Origin: Maribacter arcticus
GTDB taxonomy: Bacteria > Bacteroidota > Bacteroidia > Flavobacteriales > Flavobacteriaceae
Assembly: GCF_900167935.1 (NCBI RefSeq)
Contig: NZ_FUYL01000006.1
Coordinates: 1 to 64,000, forward strand
DNA: 64,000 nucleotides
Direction: 5' to 3'
Shown: positions 37,021 through 46,558 of the stretch, in pieces
Layout of the letters: the number at the start of each line of letters is the position of its first letter
Position numbering within the stretch: the stretch's first letter is position 1
Notes under the pieces: model-generated
What the model was told of the DNA's origin: nothing
The model's input: the letters and a program-made list of their open reading frames with translations, nothing else
Databases searched by the model: none
Program-made: the position numbers and the translations under genes

Positions 37021-38265
37021 ATGCTTCTTTGCTCTTATAATAAAATCATCTTTTTATTACTTTGTTTAATATCCATTATTTCAGTTCGTTCACAAGAATT
37101 GGGAAAAGAACCTGTGCGTCTTTTTACTGATTGTGATTGCGAAAAAAATTATATCCGTCAAGAAATTGGCTATGTAAATCACGTACGCGATCAATCTCAA
37201 GCAAATGTTCAATTATTTATTTACGATATAGCTAACGGTAGTGGTGGTAGAACCTATTCGTTAGACTTTAAAGGAATAGGTGTTTTTGAAAGCATTTTCG
37301 TGAAACTGGCTTACGAAACAACGGCAACCATGACTAGCGATGAAGTGAGGAAGGGTTTGGTGGAGAAAATTAAGTCAGGGTTGTTGAAATATATTCTAGA
37401 ATCAAATATGGCTGAAAAAATCACCTATTCTATTAATACAGATGGCACGGGTGAAATCATGAATATTGAAATTGAAGATCCTTGGAACAACTGGCTCTTT
37501 GAAATATATGGTGAAGCGGAGTTAGACAAGGAAACAAGTAGAAAAGCTTTTGAATATGAACTTGGTTTTGAAAGTGATCGAGTAACTGAAAAATGGCGGA
37601 TAAGGGTAGATTTGGAAATGAACGAGGCGAAAAGCGAGTTCAAACAAGATGGTGAAACTTTCACCAGCGAGCGTTTAAGGTATTCTGGAGATGCTAGTGT
37701 TGTGCGAAGTTTAACGGATCATTGGTCGGTTGGTGTCTTTGGTGGTGCAACGCATAATACATTTACTAATTTAAATTTTCGTGGCTACCTAAATCCGGCT
37801 TTAGAGTATAATATTTTTCCTTATCGAGAGGTACTGCGCCGTGAGCTTGTATTTGCCTATCGCATCGGGTATTTCTATAATGATTATATTGATACCACCG
37901 TATTTGGATTACAGGAAGAAGGGGTATTCAATCACTCGTTAGATGTGCAACTTCGATATAGGCAACCATGGGGAAATGTGTATAGTAGATTGCGAGGTTC
38001 TACGTTTTTGGAGGATTTCAATAAAAACAGGATAGAGTTGTTCAGTAGATTATCTGTTAGGGTCTTTAAGGGCTTGGCAGTTACTTTTTCCGGTAATTTT
38101 GAGGTAATACGTGATCAAATTAACCTGCCTGCAGGTGACGCATCTATTGAAGATGTGTTATTGCAGCAAAAGCAAATTGCTACAGATTATGAACTTGGTT
38201 TTCGGGTAGGTATAAGTTATACTTTTGGGTCTGCCTTTAATAATATAATTAATACCCGCTTATAA
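37021..38265 (+). CDS. Secreted/outer-membrane beta-rich protein, conserved but uncharacterised
   Basis: The 414-residue protein has a signal peptide (residues ~8-25, ending VRSQ). A Cys pair lies soon after the cleavage site (FTDCDCEKNYIRQEI). Residues ~35-90 form an N-terminal beta domain; residues ~150-410 alternate short amphipathic strands with many aromatic and Arg residues (YNIFPYREVLRRELVFAYRIGYFYNDY). The C-terminus GFRVGISYTFGSAFN resembles an outer-membrane barrel strand. I do not recognise the family name. It starts 87 bases after the E2 gene, but a functional link is not evident. Confidence 0.82.
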   Translation: MLLCSYNKIIFLLLCLISIISVRSQELGKEPVRLFTDCDCEKNYIRQEIGYVNHVRDQSQANVQLFIYDIANGSGGRTYSLDFKGIGVFESIFVKLAYETTATMTSDEVRKGLVEKIKSGLLKYILESNMAEKITYSINTDGTGEIMNIEIEDPWNNWLFEIYGEAELDKETSRKAFEYELGFESDRVTEKWRIRVDLEMNEAKSEFKQDGETFTSERLRYSGDASVVRSLTDHWSVGVFGGATHNTFTNLNFRGYLNPALEYNIFPYREVLRRELVFAYRIGYFYNDYIDTTVFGLQEEGVFNHSLDVQLRYRQPWGNVYSRLRGSTFLEDFNKNRIELFSRLSVRVFKGLAVTFSGNFEVIRDQINLPAGDASIEDVLLQQKQIATDYELGFRVGISYTFGSAFNNIINTRL

Positions 38266-38351
38266 ATCATCAAGTATACTTATCATCATAAGTGTACTTT
38301 TTAGAATAAATTTAAACAGAGGTGCACTATAGCGTTCATAGAACGAAAAGA

Positions 38352-38359
38352 TATCTTTG
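38352..38359 (+). promoter_or_regulatory. Bacteroidota -7 box (TATCTTTG) of the exonuclease gene
   Basis: An exact TAnnTTTG match lies 17 bases before the ATG at 38377. Confidence 0.5.
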
Positions 38360-38376
38360 TCAAAAGTTAGACTCGT

Positions 38377-39153
38377 ATGGAATTAAAGCTTATCAGGCCT
38401 ATTTGTTTTTTCGATTTAGAAACAACTGGTGTCAATGTCGCAAAGGATCGAATTGTTGAAATTGCAATACTAAAAATATTTCCAAATGGAAATAAGGAAA
38501 GTAAAACGTGGCTTGTAAATCCAGAAATGGTCATACCAGATGAGGTTATTGCAGTGCATGGTATAACGAATGAAAAGGTGGCAAATGAACCAACGTTCAA
38601 GCAACTTTCCAAAGAAATTTATCAGATAATTAAGGATGCTGATTTAGGCGGATTTAATTCTGACCGGTTTGATATTCCATTACTTGCAGAAGAATTATTA
38701 CGTGCAGACATCGATTTTGATATGAAAAATACGGTATCGGTAGATGTGCAGACCATTTTTCATAAAATGGAAAAACGCACGTTAGGTGCAGCGTATAAAT
38801 TCTATTGTGATAAAGAGTTGACCGATGCACATAGTGCTGCTGCGGATGCCAATGCAACCTATGAAGTGTTGCTTTCTCAATTGGATAGATATCCTGATTT
38901 GGAAAATAATATTAAAAAACTTTCTGAATTTTCAAGAAGAAAACAGTCGGTAGATTTTGCAGGATTTATCGCAATGGACGAAGATGGTGTAGAAGTGTTT
39001 TCTTTTGGCAAACATAAAGGGAGAAAAGTACATGATGTGCTTGAAAAAGAGCCTGGTTATTTTGGTTGGATGTTAAATGCAGATTTTCCATTGTATACCA
39101 AAAAAATCCTTACTCAAATTAAGTTGAGCAAACTCAACAATAAATTAAGTTGA
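38377..39153 (+). CDS. DEDDh 3'-5' exonuclease with C-terminal DUF3820-like segment
   Basis: The 258-residue protein has the exonuclease motifs: Exo I FFDLETTG (Asp13, Glu15), Exo II GGFNSDRFDIPLL (~residues 90-102) and Exo IIIe with HSAAADA (~residue 150). This is DnaQ/PolC-type. Residues ~200-240 (VFSFGKHKGRKVHDVLEKEP, then YFGWMLNADFP) are a small extra module like DUF3820, often fused to such exonucleases. It probably acts in DNA repair or proofreading. It starts a cluster of four closely spaced genes ending with cinA. Confidence 0.9.
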   Translation: MELKLIRPICFFDLETTGVNVAKDRIVEIAILKIFPNGNKESKTWLVNPEMVIPDEVIAVHGITNEKVANEPTFKQLSKEIYQIIKDADLGGFNSDRFDIPLLAEELLRADIDFDMKNTVSVDVQTIFHKMEKRTLGAAYKFYCDKELTDAHSAAADANATYEVLLSQLDRYPDLENNIKKLSEFSRRKQSVDFAGFIAMDEDGVEVFSFGKHKGRKVHDVLEKEPGYFGWMLNADFPLYTKKILTQIKLSKLNNKLS

Positions 39154-39171
39154 ATTTTATAATAGTGCGTA

Positions 39172-39783
39172 ATGAAAATAATATGTATCGGCAGAAACTA
39201 CACTGCCCATATTGCAGAGCTGAAAAATGAAAGACCAGAGGAACCTATCATTTTTATAAAACCCGATTCTGCAGTTTTACCAAAACAACAAGATTTTTAT
39301 ATCCCCGAGTTTTCTAATGATATTCATTATGAAGTTGAGGTTTTGGTGAAAATTAAAAAAGTTGGTAAGCATATTAGCGAGGAATTTGCATCTTCCTATT
39401 ATGATGAAATCGGATTAGGAATCGATTTTACAGCTCGAGATTTACAATCGAAATTAAAAGAAAAAGGCTTGCCGTGGGAAAAGGCAAAGGGTTTTGATGG
39501 TGCGGCTGTAATAGGAGAGTGGCTGTCAAAAACACAATTTAAAAACCTTAATGACTTAAATTTCAAGTTAGTAAAGAATGATGAAGTTGTACAAAATGGT
39601 AATACAAGTTTAATGCTTTGGAAGATTGATGAGATTATAGCTTATGTTTCAACATTCTTTATGCTTAAAAAAGGAGATGTGATTTTTACGGGCACTCCTG
39701 CTGGTGTTGGGAAAATAAGTCCAAATGACTATCTTTCGGGTAGCTTGGAAAATATAGAGCTTTTTACCTTAAAAATTAGATAA
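39172..39783 (+). CDS. Fumarylacetoacetate hydrolase family protein
   Basis: The 203-residue protein starts MKIICIGRNYTAHIAELKNE, typical of the family's short members. EEPIIFIKPDSAV, the metal-site region HYEVEVLVKIKKVGKHI, GLGIDFTARDLQ, and FTGTPAGVGKISPND near the C-terminus all follow. Such proteins are acylpyruvases or decarboxylases with a divalent metal. The substrate is unclear. The stop codon overlaps the next start by 1 base (39783), indicating coupling with the Hpt gene. Confidence 0.9.
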   Translation: MKIICIGRNYTAHIAELKNERPEEPIIFIKPDSAVLPKQQDFYIPEFSNDIHYEVEVLVKIKKVGKHISEEFASSYYDEIGLGIDFTARDLQSKLKEKGLPWEKAKGFDGAAVIGEWLSKTQFKNLNDLNFKLVKNDEVVQNGNTSLMLWKIDEIIAYVSTFFMLKKGDVIFTGTPAGVGKISPNDYLSGSLENIELFTLKIR

Positions 39784-40121
39784 TGATTTATAACCTAGAT
39801 AAGATTAATGAGATGGCAGAGGGAGATCAGGATTTTATAAATTCTGTAATATCTGTTTTTTTGGAAGAAGTTCCTGAAGATTTAGATTTATTAGAAAAGG
39901 CCCTAACTGCAAAAGACTATGGTCAAGTATATCAGTTGGCTCATAAAATAAAACCTAATGTTGATTTATTAGGTATGGAGCAAACACGTGCAATTGCCTT
40001 AGAATTGGAAACCTTAGGAAAAGAAGAAGGCAATATGGATGAAATGAAAAGAAGATTTCCATTGCTTAAAACCGATATTAATCAGGTTGTTGCAGAATTA
40101 AAAAAAGACTTTCATTTATAA
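39783..40121 (+). CDS. Histidine phosphotransfer (Hpt) domain protein
   Basis: The 112-residue four-helix protein has the phosphorylatable His54 in [16 protein letters not shown], the Hpt signature with a KPN variant in place of the usual KGS/KPS. The helices flanking it are typical ([20 protein letters not shown], then [17 protein letters not shown]). It should carry phosphate between a receiver and a response regulator, but no histidine kinase or receiver gene is nearby, so the partners are unknown. It overlaps both neighbours by 1 base (ATGA/TAATG-type junctions). Confidence 0.85.
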   Translation: MIYNLDKINEMAEGDQDFINSVISVFLEEVPEDLDLLEKALTAKDYGQVYQLAHKIKPNVDLLGMEQTRAIALELETLGKEEGNMDEMKRRFPLLKTDINQVVAELKKDFHL

Positions 40122-41371
40122 TGCTTGCAGAAATTATAACTATAGGTGATGAAATTCTCATCGGCCAAATAGTGGACACCAACTCCGTGTTTATAGCTAA
40201 AGAGCTTAATAAAATTGGAATTTCAGTTTATCAAATCACCTCTATTCAAGACGATAAGGCGCATATTTTAAATGCATTTAGCGATGCTGCAAAACGTGTT
40301 GATGTAGTTATTGTAACCGGCGGACTGGGTCCAACGAAAGACGATATTACTAAGCATACTTTTTGCGAGTTCTTTAATGATGAACTTGTGGAGAATGCTG
40401 CTGTTCTAGCACATGTAGAAGAGTTGTTTGCAAAATATATTTCTAGCACGTCAATATCTGATATCAATCGAAAGCAAGCTTTGGTGCCAAGTAGGGCAGA
40501 AGTGCTTCATAATGCCAATGGTACAGCTCCAGGCATGTGGATGCATCAAGATGGAGTGACATTTATTTCGTTGCCAGGTGTGCCTTTTGAAATGAAGCAT
40601 TTAATGGTCAAATCTGTTATTCCTAAACTTGCTTCTTTTTATAAAAGACCACATATCATTCATAGAACTATTGTGACTTATGGTTTAGGCGAAAGTTCAA
40701 TTGCAAACCGAATTGAATCATGGGAAAATAACCTTCCGCTTTCTATAAGATTGGCATATTTGCCTAATTTAGGGAAAGTTAGATTGCGTTTGTCAGGAAA
40801 AGGGCCTGACTACAGTGAGCTATTTGATTCGATTGAGGCTGAATGTGAAAAGCTTTATCCGTTAATAAGTGATATCATGTTTGGTTTAGAAGATGAGGAA
40901 ACTATTGAAGAAGTTATTGCAAAATTACTTACAAAAAGAAATTTGACAGTAGCTACGGCCGAAAGCTTCACAGGCGGTAAGATTGCCGAAAGCATGACTT
41001 CGATACCAGGTGCTTCAAACTACTTTAAAGGTAGTGTAGTGAGCTATGCTACCGAAACTAAGGTGAATGTACTTAAGGTGCCTCAAGAAATTGTCGATAA
41101 GTATTCTGTAGTGAGTGCAGAAGTTGCAAGCGCAATGGCAAAAGGAGTGCGAAAACTGATGAAAACAGATTTTGCAATTGCGACAACGGGTAACGCTGGC
41201 CCAACAAAAGGAGATTCAAATGCGGACGTTGGAACTATATTTATTGCAATTGAAGGTCCTGAGATACATTTTGTGCAAGAATTTCAAATGGGAAGCACTC
41301 GAGAGCGCATTGTAGAAAAGGCTGTAAATAAGGTATTTGAGCTTCTTCAAAAAGAAATTTTAAAAATGTAA
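40121..41371 (+). CDS. cinA: CinA-like protein / nicotinamide-nucleotide amidohydrolase
   Basis: The 416-residue protein has an N-terminal molybdopterin-binding-like (MoaB/CinA) domain (residues ~1-170, [17 protein letters not shown], then [12 protein letters not shown]). Its C-terminal PncC-type domain (~260-416, [20 protein letters not shown], then [13 protein letters not shown]) hydrolyses nicotinamide mononucleotide to the acid form in NAD salvage. The name comes from competence induction in other bacteria; no competence genes are adjacent. The start overlaps the Hpt stop by 1 base. Confidence 0.93.
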   Translation: MLAEIITIGDEILIGQIVDTNSVFIAKELNKIGISVYQITSIQDDKAHILNAFSDAAKRVDVVIVTGGLGPTKDDITKHTFCEFFNDELVENAAVLAHVEELFAKYISSTSISDINRKQALVPSRAEVLHNANGTAPGMWMHQDGVTFISLPGVPFEMKHLMVKSVIPKLASFYKRPHIIHRTIVTYGLGESSIANRIESWENNLPLSIRLAYLPNLGKVRLRLSGKGPDYSELFDSIEAECEKLYPLISDIMFGLEDEETIEEVIAKLLTKRNLTVATAESFTGGKIAESMTSIPGASNYFKGSVVSYATETKVNVLKVPQEIVDKYSVVSAEVASAMAKGVRKLMKTDFAIATTGNAGPTKGDSNADVGTIFIAIEGPEIHFVQEFQMGSTRERIVEKAVNKVFELLQKEILKM

Positions 41372-41380
41372 GGTTTATTG

Positions 41381-41411
41381 TTGTCTGAACGATAAAAATG
41401 ATATAAATTTG
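41381..41411 (+). promoter_or_regulatory. Promoter of the rpmB operon (TTG, 20-base spacer, TAAATTTG)
   Basis: TTG at 41381-41383 and TAAATTTG at 41404-41411 match the Bacteroidota -33/-7 pattern with 20 bases between. The ATG of rpmB is 30 bases further on. It is the best two-part promoter I found in the window. Confidence 0.7.
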
Positions 41412-41440
41412 CACCCTGTTTAAAAGAAAAAGTCAGCACG

Positions 41441-41680
41441 ATGTCAAAAGTATGTGAAATTACGGGTAAGAAGGCGATGTTTGGAAACAACGTATCGTTT
41501 TCAATCAATAAGACGAGAAGAAGATTTGATGTTAATTTATCAAAGAAACGTTTTTACATTCCAGAAGAAGACCGTTGGATAACTCTTAAAGTATCTACAA
41601 GAGCTTTAAAAAGTATCAATAAAAAAGGTATATCTGCTGTTTTGAAAGAAGCAAAAGCAAAAGGATTAGTTATTAAGTAA
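41441..41680 (+). CDS. rpmB: 50S ribosomal protein L28
   Basis: The 79-residue basic protein begins [20 protein letters not shown], then [20 protein letters not shown], the L28 signature. It is a component of the large ribosomal subunit. It leads an operon with rpmG and a DUF4295 gene. A good promoter lies directly upstream, and cinA ends 69 bases before it. Confidence 0.97.
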   Translation: MSKVCEITGKKAMFGNNVSFSINKTRRRFDVNLSKKRFYIPEEDRWITLKVSTRALKSINKKGISAVLKEAKAKGLVIK

Positions 41681-41700
41681 TCTGGAAAATAGAGCGTAAG

Positions 41701-41883
41701 ATGGCAAAGAAAGGTAATAGAATACAAGTTATATTAGAATGCACAGAGCATAAAGAATCTGGTCAACCAGGTACTTCAAGATATATCACTACGAAGAATA
41801 AGAAGAACACTCCTGAGAGATTGGAAATTAAAAAATTCAATCCTATTCTTAAGAGAATGACCGTTCATAAAGAAATTAAATAG
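41701..41883 (+). CDS. rpmG: 50S ribosomal protein L33
   Basis: The 60-residue protein begins [20 protein letters not shown] and ends [20 protein letters not shown], both characteristic of L33. Only one Cys (near residue 14) is present instead of the paired CxxC motifs, so this is the non-zinc (C-minus) form. It lies 20 bases after rpmB. Confidence 0.96.
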   Translation: MAKKGNRIQVILECTEHKESGQPGTSRYITTKNKKNTPERLEIKKFNPILKRMTVHKEIK

Positions 41884-41920
41884 ATTTTCGATTTAAGAAA
41901 ATCACAAAAAAATATAAGTC

Positions 41921-42073
41921 ATGGCTAAGAAGACCGTAGCAAGTTTACAGACAAGTTCTAAAAGATTGACAAAGGCTATAAAAATGGTTAAGTCACCAAA
42001 ATCAGGTGCTTACGTTTTTGTTGAGCAAGTTATGCCACCAGAATTGGTTGATGCTTGGATTGCCAAGAAATAA
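41921..42073 (+). CDS. DUF4295 small protein, ribosomal-operon partner
   Basis: The gene encodes 50 residues, starts MAKKTVASLQTSSKRLTKAI and ends PPELVDAWIAKK. Small proteins of the DUF4295 family follow rpmG in Bacteroidota; the Lys-rich, short sequence suggests a ribosome-associated role, but this is not shown. It starts 37 bases after rpmG, and a strong terminator closes the operon at 42099. Confidence 0.9.
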   Translation: MAKKTVASLQTSSKRLTKAIKMVKSPKSGAYVFVEQVMPPELVDAWIAKK

Positions 42074-42098
42074 GAAAACTAACTTTTAGTAGTTATTG

Positions 42099-42126
42099 AG
42101 CCCCTTTCCTACGAAAGGGGCTTTTT
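42099..42126 (+). terminator. Rho-independent terminator of the rpmB-rpmG-DUF4295 operon
   Basis: AGCCCCTTTC and GAAAGGGGCT form 10 pairs with a CTAC-type loop, followed by T5. Confidence 0.93.
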
Positions 42127-42132
42127 AATTTT

Positions 42133-42140
42133 TATATTTG
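42133..42140 (+). promoter_or_regulatory. Bacteroidota -7 box (TATATTTG) of ftsY
   Basis: An exact TAnnTTTG match lies 19 bases before the ftsY ATG and just after the preceding terminator. Confidence 0.5.
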
Positions 42141-42159
42141 AATAACCATAGTTTAAACA

Positions 42160-43116
42160 ATGAGCTTATTTAAAAAAATATTTTCTCCACAGAAAAAAGA
42201 AACCTTAGATAAAGGTTTGGAAAAGACTAAAAACAACTTTTTTTCGAAGTTGGGAAAGGCAGTTGCCGGTAAGTCTAAAGTAGATGACGATGTACTTGAT
42301 GATTTAGAAGAAGTTTTAGTTTCTTCTGATGTTGGCGTCGATACTACTTTGAAAATAATTACTAGAATTGAAGCTAGGGTTGCGCGAGATAAGTATGTAG
42401 GTACAGATGAACTCAATGGTATTTTACGGGAAGAGATTGCGGGTTTATTATCTGAAACTAACCAAAGTGAAAATTCAGGTTTAAATATACCAAGTGGCAA
42501 GAAACCATATGTAATTATGGTAGTTGGTGTAAATGGTGTGGGTAAGACAACAACGATAGGTAAGCTTGCTTATCAATATAAAAAACAAGGCTTAAAAGTT
42601 GTATTAGGTGCTGCCGATACTTTTCGGGCTGCAGCGATAGACCAATTACAGGTTTGGGCAAATCGGGTAGGTGTCCCAATTGTTAAACAACAAATGGGGA
42701 GTGACCCTGCTTCTGTGGCTTTTGATACACTAAGTTCTGCCATAACCCAAGATGCTGATGTTGTTATTATTGATACGGCTGGGCGGTTACATAATAAGGT
42801 TAATTTAATGAATGAGTTGACCAAGGTAAAGCGTGTAATGCAAAAAGTGATAGAAAATACACCTCACGAGGTATTATTGGTTCTTGATGGTTCTACAGGT
42901 CAGAATGCTTTTGAACAGGCAAAACAATTTACAAAGGCTACTGAGGTAACGGCTTTGGCGATTACCAAATTAGACGGCACTGCAAAAGGTGGTGTTGTTA
43001 TCGGTATTTCGGACCAATTTAAAATACCGGTTAAGTACATTGGTGTGGGTGAGGGTATTGAAGATTTGCAAGTGTTTAATAAACATGAGTTTGTAGATTC
43101 TTTCTTTAAAATTTAA
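42160..43116 (+). CDS. ftsY: Signal recognition particle receptor FtsY
   Basis: The 318-residue SRP-type GTPase has a short basic N-terminus, the N domain (~30-90), then the G domain with GVNGVGKTTTIGKLAY (P-loop, ~residues 125-140). ADTFRAAAIDQLQVWA, DTAGRLHNKVNL, and TKLDGTAKGG follow. The acidic A domain of the E. coli protein is absent, as in many other bacteria. It docks ribosome-SRP complexes at the inner membrane. Confidence 0.97.
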   Translation: MSLFKKIFSPQKKETLDKGLEKTKNNFFSKLGKAVAGKSKVDDDVLDDLEEVLVSSDVGVDTTLKIITRIEARVARDKYVGTDELNGILREEIAGLLSETNQSENSGLNIPSGKKPYVIMVVGVNGVGKTTTIGKLAYQYKKQGLKVVLGAADTFRAAAIDQLQVWANRVGVPIVKQQMGSDPASVAFDTLSSAITQDADVVIIDTAGRLHNKVNLMNELTKVKRVMQKVIENTPHEVLLVLDGSTGQNAFEQAKQFTKATEVTALAITKLDGTAKGGVVIGISDQFKIPVKYIGVGEGIEDLQVFNKHEFVDSFFKI

Positions 43117-43118
43117 AA

Positions 43119-44000
43119 TTGAGGCAGGTAGGTTTCATAATTTATTTTTTCGCATCTAGCTTTTGCTGGGCACAAATAAATCATCCGAAGGCAAGCCCAT
43201 TTACTACATTAAAACAAGAATTCGGACTTTCAAAAATCACTGTAGAATATTCTAGGCCATCTGCGAAGGGCCGCGTATTATTTGGTGAGCAAGTAAATGG
43301 AAAGTCTGCACTAGTGCCCTACGGCCGTATATGGCGGGTAGGTGCCAATGAATCTACCAAAATAACATTCCTTTCTGATGTTGTAATTGATGGGCAAGAC
43401 CTTCAAAAAGGTTGCTATGCTTTATATGCTTTTCCTGAAGAAGAGGAATGGCAAGTTATATTTCACAAAAACACGACACATTGGGGTGATGGTCGATTAG
43501 ATTATAATTCTCAAGACGATGCTTTGAGGATAAAGATCATACCATTAAAAACGTTAGACTTTCAAGAGAATTTTTTGATTTCGTTTGATGAAATAACTCA
43601 TAATGAAATTACCATGATTTTGAAGTGGGGTAATACGAAAGTGTCTATTCCTATTCAGATTGACACGGAGTCAATTATGCAGGCTCAGATTGAGAAAAAA
43701 CTATTAAACTCACCTACTGCTCAAACGTACTACGAAATTGCAAGGTATTATCAAGAGTAGGGAATTCTGCAGGTTGAATCAATTGGTTATATTGATCTGG
43801 CTTTAAATTTGGGAGGTGATACCTATTATTTTCATCGAGTTAGGTCTTTGCTTTTAGCTGATTTAGAGAAGTACTCTGAGGCTATTAAAGCGGCAGAAAT
43901 ATCATCGAAATTAGCAAGTAAAGAAAATAAAGATGAGTTTATTAGATTGAATGCTAACAATATTAAAGAGTGGAAAATGATAATTTTGAAAAATAAATGA
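43119..44000 (+). pseudogene. DUF2911 family secreted protein split by an in-frame TAG
   Basis: A TTG-initiated reading frame of 213 residues (signal peptide ending CWAQ, then YSRPSAKGRVLFGE and PYGRIWRVGANESTKI, diagnostic of DUF2911) stops at TAG 43758-43760. The same frame resumes immediately and stays open to TGA 43998-44000. It encodes the TPR-like tail normal for this family (YIDLALNLGGDTYYFHRVRS). A single-base change (GAG or AAG to TAG) explains it; alternatives are a sequencing error or stop-codon readthrough. No ATG starts the first part, but TTG is used elsewhere here. The function of the family is unknown. Confidence 0.85.
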
Positions 44001-45685
44001 GCATTATGAAAAAGTATTTGTTGTTAGTGGTAATCATTATGTTGAGTGCGTGTAAAAATGAGCAAGATTCAATGAAAGATGAACTTATTTTATGGACTCC
44101 ATATAATGATTCAGCTGAAGTAGCAGCAAATGCAGACCATGAAAAAGGTCGAATGAAATATAAATTGATTCAGTCTAAGGTGCTTGATAAAAATGACGTA
44201 TTCAAACCTTTGTATGATGAAGTTTCGAAATTAAGTAAGGCTGATTATGAGGCTTTAATTCCTATGATATTGGAACAGAATATTTTCACTATTCGTAATC
44301 ACATTCAAGAGAATGAACTGACCTATGAAAATTTGGTGCTATTTTATTTGTATCGTATTTATAAATATGAATTGAATAATGCTACTACCCTAAATACAAT
44401 TATAGCGCTCAATAAAGATGTTGTTAAGGAGGCTCGAAGGTTAGATGAAGAAAAGAAGTTGGGAACCGCTTCACAATTGCAACATCCTATTTATGGTATG
44501 CCAATTTTATTAAAAGATAATATCAATACCTCTGGCATGAAAACTACCGCTGGGTCTATTGCGTTAACTGATAATGAGGTTGAAGATTCTTTCATTGTAG
44601 AAGAATTAAAAAAGAATGGTGCGCTTATTTTAGGAAAGGTGAACTTAAGTGAATGGGCTTATTTTTTATGTTCTGGTTGCCCTGTTGGGTATAGCGCTTA
44701 TGGAGGTCAAACTCTGAATCCTTATGGGCGTAGAGTTTTTGAAACAGGTGGGTCAAGTTCGGGTAGTGGTACTGCTGTTGCTGCCAATTATGCAGTCGCT
44801 GCAGTTGGTACGGAAACTTCGGGATCAATATTATCTCCAAGTAGTCAAAACTCGGTAGTAGGATTGAAACCTACAATTGGCTTGTTGAGTCGTTCTGGGA
44901 TAGTTCCTATTTCTAGTACTTTAGATACACCTGGTCCAATGACGAAGAATATTGTTGACAACGCTATTTTATTATCTGCTATGCTGGGTTATGATGAAAT
45001 GGATTCAAAATCAGTTGACGACAATTTTCCGGCGATATTATCCGCTGGTCTGCATCCTAAGCCATTCAAAGAAATGAGGTTGGGAGCTATTAATGAGTTG
45101 ATGGAAACAGATAGTATTTACAGAAAAACAGTTGAGGGTATTGAAGATGCCGGCGCTACGATAATAAAGTTTACACCTCCAGAGGTTACGATGGATGGTT
45201 TTCTAAGCATTCTGAATATTGATATGCGTAATGATTTGCCAGCTTATTTAAAAGAATATACGAATACTAATTTGGTGAAAATTACATCTATTGCTGATGT
45301 GGTATCCTTTAATAAGGTGGATTCGTTAACTAGAATACCTTATGGGCAAGCACTTTTTGAGGGTGTAATTTCTGATTCTACATCAGTACAAGAATTAGAG
45401 GAAATAAAATCAAATCTCGAAAAAAGTGGACGTGCTTTTTTTGATTCAGTAATGGATCAACATAAATTAGATGCTGTATTATCTATCAATAATTATCATG
45501 CGGGTTATGCGGCAGTTGCTAAGTACCCAGCCCTCACAGTTCCTATGGGGTATAAGGCCTCGGGAGAACCTGTCAGTCTTACTTTCATTGGCAAGCAATT
45601 TTCAGAAGCTAATTTGCTGTGTATTGGTAGTGCTTTTGAAAAACATTCAAAAGTTCGAGTAATGCCTGTCGGATACGATAATTAA
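43997..45685 (+). CDS. Amidase-signature family lipoprotein
   Basis: The 562-residue protein has a lipoprotein signal (lipobox LSAC, Cys19). The amidase-signature Ser-cisSer-Lys triad is present: Lys in PILLKDNINTSG (~172), cis-Ser in GGSSSGSGTAVAA (~250), and nucleophile Ser in GTETSGSILSPSS (~275). It hydrolyses an amide, perhaps of peptides or fatty-acid amides, at the cell envelope. ATG 43997 overlaps the stop of the broken DUF2911 gene (ATGA), and a second ATG lies at 44006; the latter gives a slightly more typical signal peptide. Confidence 0.92.
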   Translation: MSIMKKYLLLVVIIMLSACKNEQDSMKDELILWTPYNDSAEVAANADHEKGRMKYKLIQSKVLDKNDVFKPLYDEVSKLSKADYEALIPMILEQNIFTIRNHIQENELTYENLVLFYLYRIYKYELNNATTLNTIIALNKDVVKEARRLDEEKKLGTASQLQHPIYGMPILLKDNINTSGMKTTAGSIALTDNEVEDSFIVEELKKNGALILGKVNLSEWAYFLCSGCPVGYSAYGGQTLNPYGRRVFETGGSSSGSGTAVAANYAVAAVGTETSGSILSPSSQNSVVGLKPTIGLLSRSGIVPISSTLDTPGPMTKNIVDNAILLSAMLGYDEMDSKSVDDNFPAILSAGLHPKPFKEMRLGAINELMETDSIYRKTVEGIEDAGATIIKFTPPEVTMDGFLSILNIDMRNDLPAYLKEYTNTNLVKITSIADVVSFNKVDSLTRIPYGQALFEGVISDSTSVQELEEIKSNLEKSGRAFFDSVMDQHKLDAVLSINNYHAGYAAVAKYPALTVPMGYKASGEPVSLTFIGKQFSEANLLCIGSAFEKHSKVRVMPVGYDN

Positions 45686-45700
45686 AAACTTTGGTTAATA

Positions 45701-46546
45701 ATGAATAGGAGAAAGTTTATAAAGAAAACTTTTAAGTGGGGAGCTGGCTTAGGTATTTTAACCGGATTGTATAGTTGGCAGATTGAGCCTTTTTGGATGG
45801 AGTTTGTTTATGTGAAAATGCCATTAAAAAATTTACCAAAAGAACTTGTAGGTAAAACTTTAATGCAGATTAGCGATATACATATTGGTAATAGTTTTGA
45901 TTACCAATACATCATAGATTCATTTAAGGAAGCTCAGCAACTAAAACCAGATTTTGTGGTGTATACGGGTGATTATGTGAGTTATGATGATAATGAGCAA
46001 ATTTCACAATTGCAAGAAGTGTTAAAATATGTAGTCACAGGAAGTTTAGGAACTATTGGAATTCTCGGCAATCACGATTATGGTATCGATTATGCAGAAG
46101 AATCTGTAGCAAAGAGTATTACGCAAAGTCTTGAAACCGCTGGTATTACTATTTTAAGGAATAATGCCATTGAGTTAAATGGTATTAATTTCATAGGCAT
46201 AGATGACCTTTGGGGAATTAATTTTCATCCTGAAGAAGCGACAAAGAAGTATGATGATTCAAAGGCAAATATTACCCTATGCCATAATCCAGATGTTTGC
46301 GACCTGCCTGTTTGGAATAATTTTAAAGGTTGGATTCTTTCTGGGCATACGCATGGTGGGCAAGTAAAACCACCTTTTTTACCTGCACCAATGCTTCCTG
46401 TCAAAAATAAAAAATATGATGCAGGAAAGATTGATTTGGAAGATGGTAGAACACTTTATATAAATAGTGCTTTAGGTTGTCTTCTTCAAGTCAGGTTTAA
46501 TGTTAGACCTGAAATTACCTTGTTTGAATTAATGAGAGAAGAATAA
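45701..46546 (+). CDS. Metallophosphoesterase with Tat-type signal
   Basis: The 281-residue protein's N-terminus MNRRKFIKKTFKWGAGLGIL has a twin-arginine motif and hydrophobic core, so Tat export folded to the periplasm is likely. The calcineurin-type motifs are ISDIHIG, YTGDYVS, GILGNHDYG, and SGHTHGGQ in order, coordinating two metals. Similar proteins (YkoQ/YaeI type) act on phospholipid-like substrates, which is only a possibility. It lies 15 bases after the amidase gene. Confidence 0.92.
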   Translation: MNRRKFIKKTFKWGAGLGILTGLYSWQIEPFWMEFVYVKMPLKNLPKELVGKTLMQISDIHIGNSFDYQYIIDSFKEAQQLKPDFVVYTGDYVSYDDNEQISQLQEVLKYVVTGSLGTIGILGNHDYGIDYAEESVAKSITQSLETAGITILRNNAIELNGINFIGIDDLWGINFHPEEATKKYDDSKANITLCHNPDVCDLPVWNNFKGWILSGHTHGGQVKPPFLPAPMLPVKNKKYDAGKIDLEDGRTLYINSALGCLLQVRFNVRPEITLFELMREE

Positions 46547-46558
46547 CTAACGCTTATA

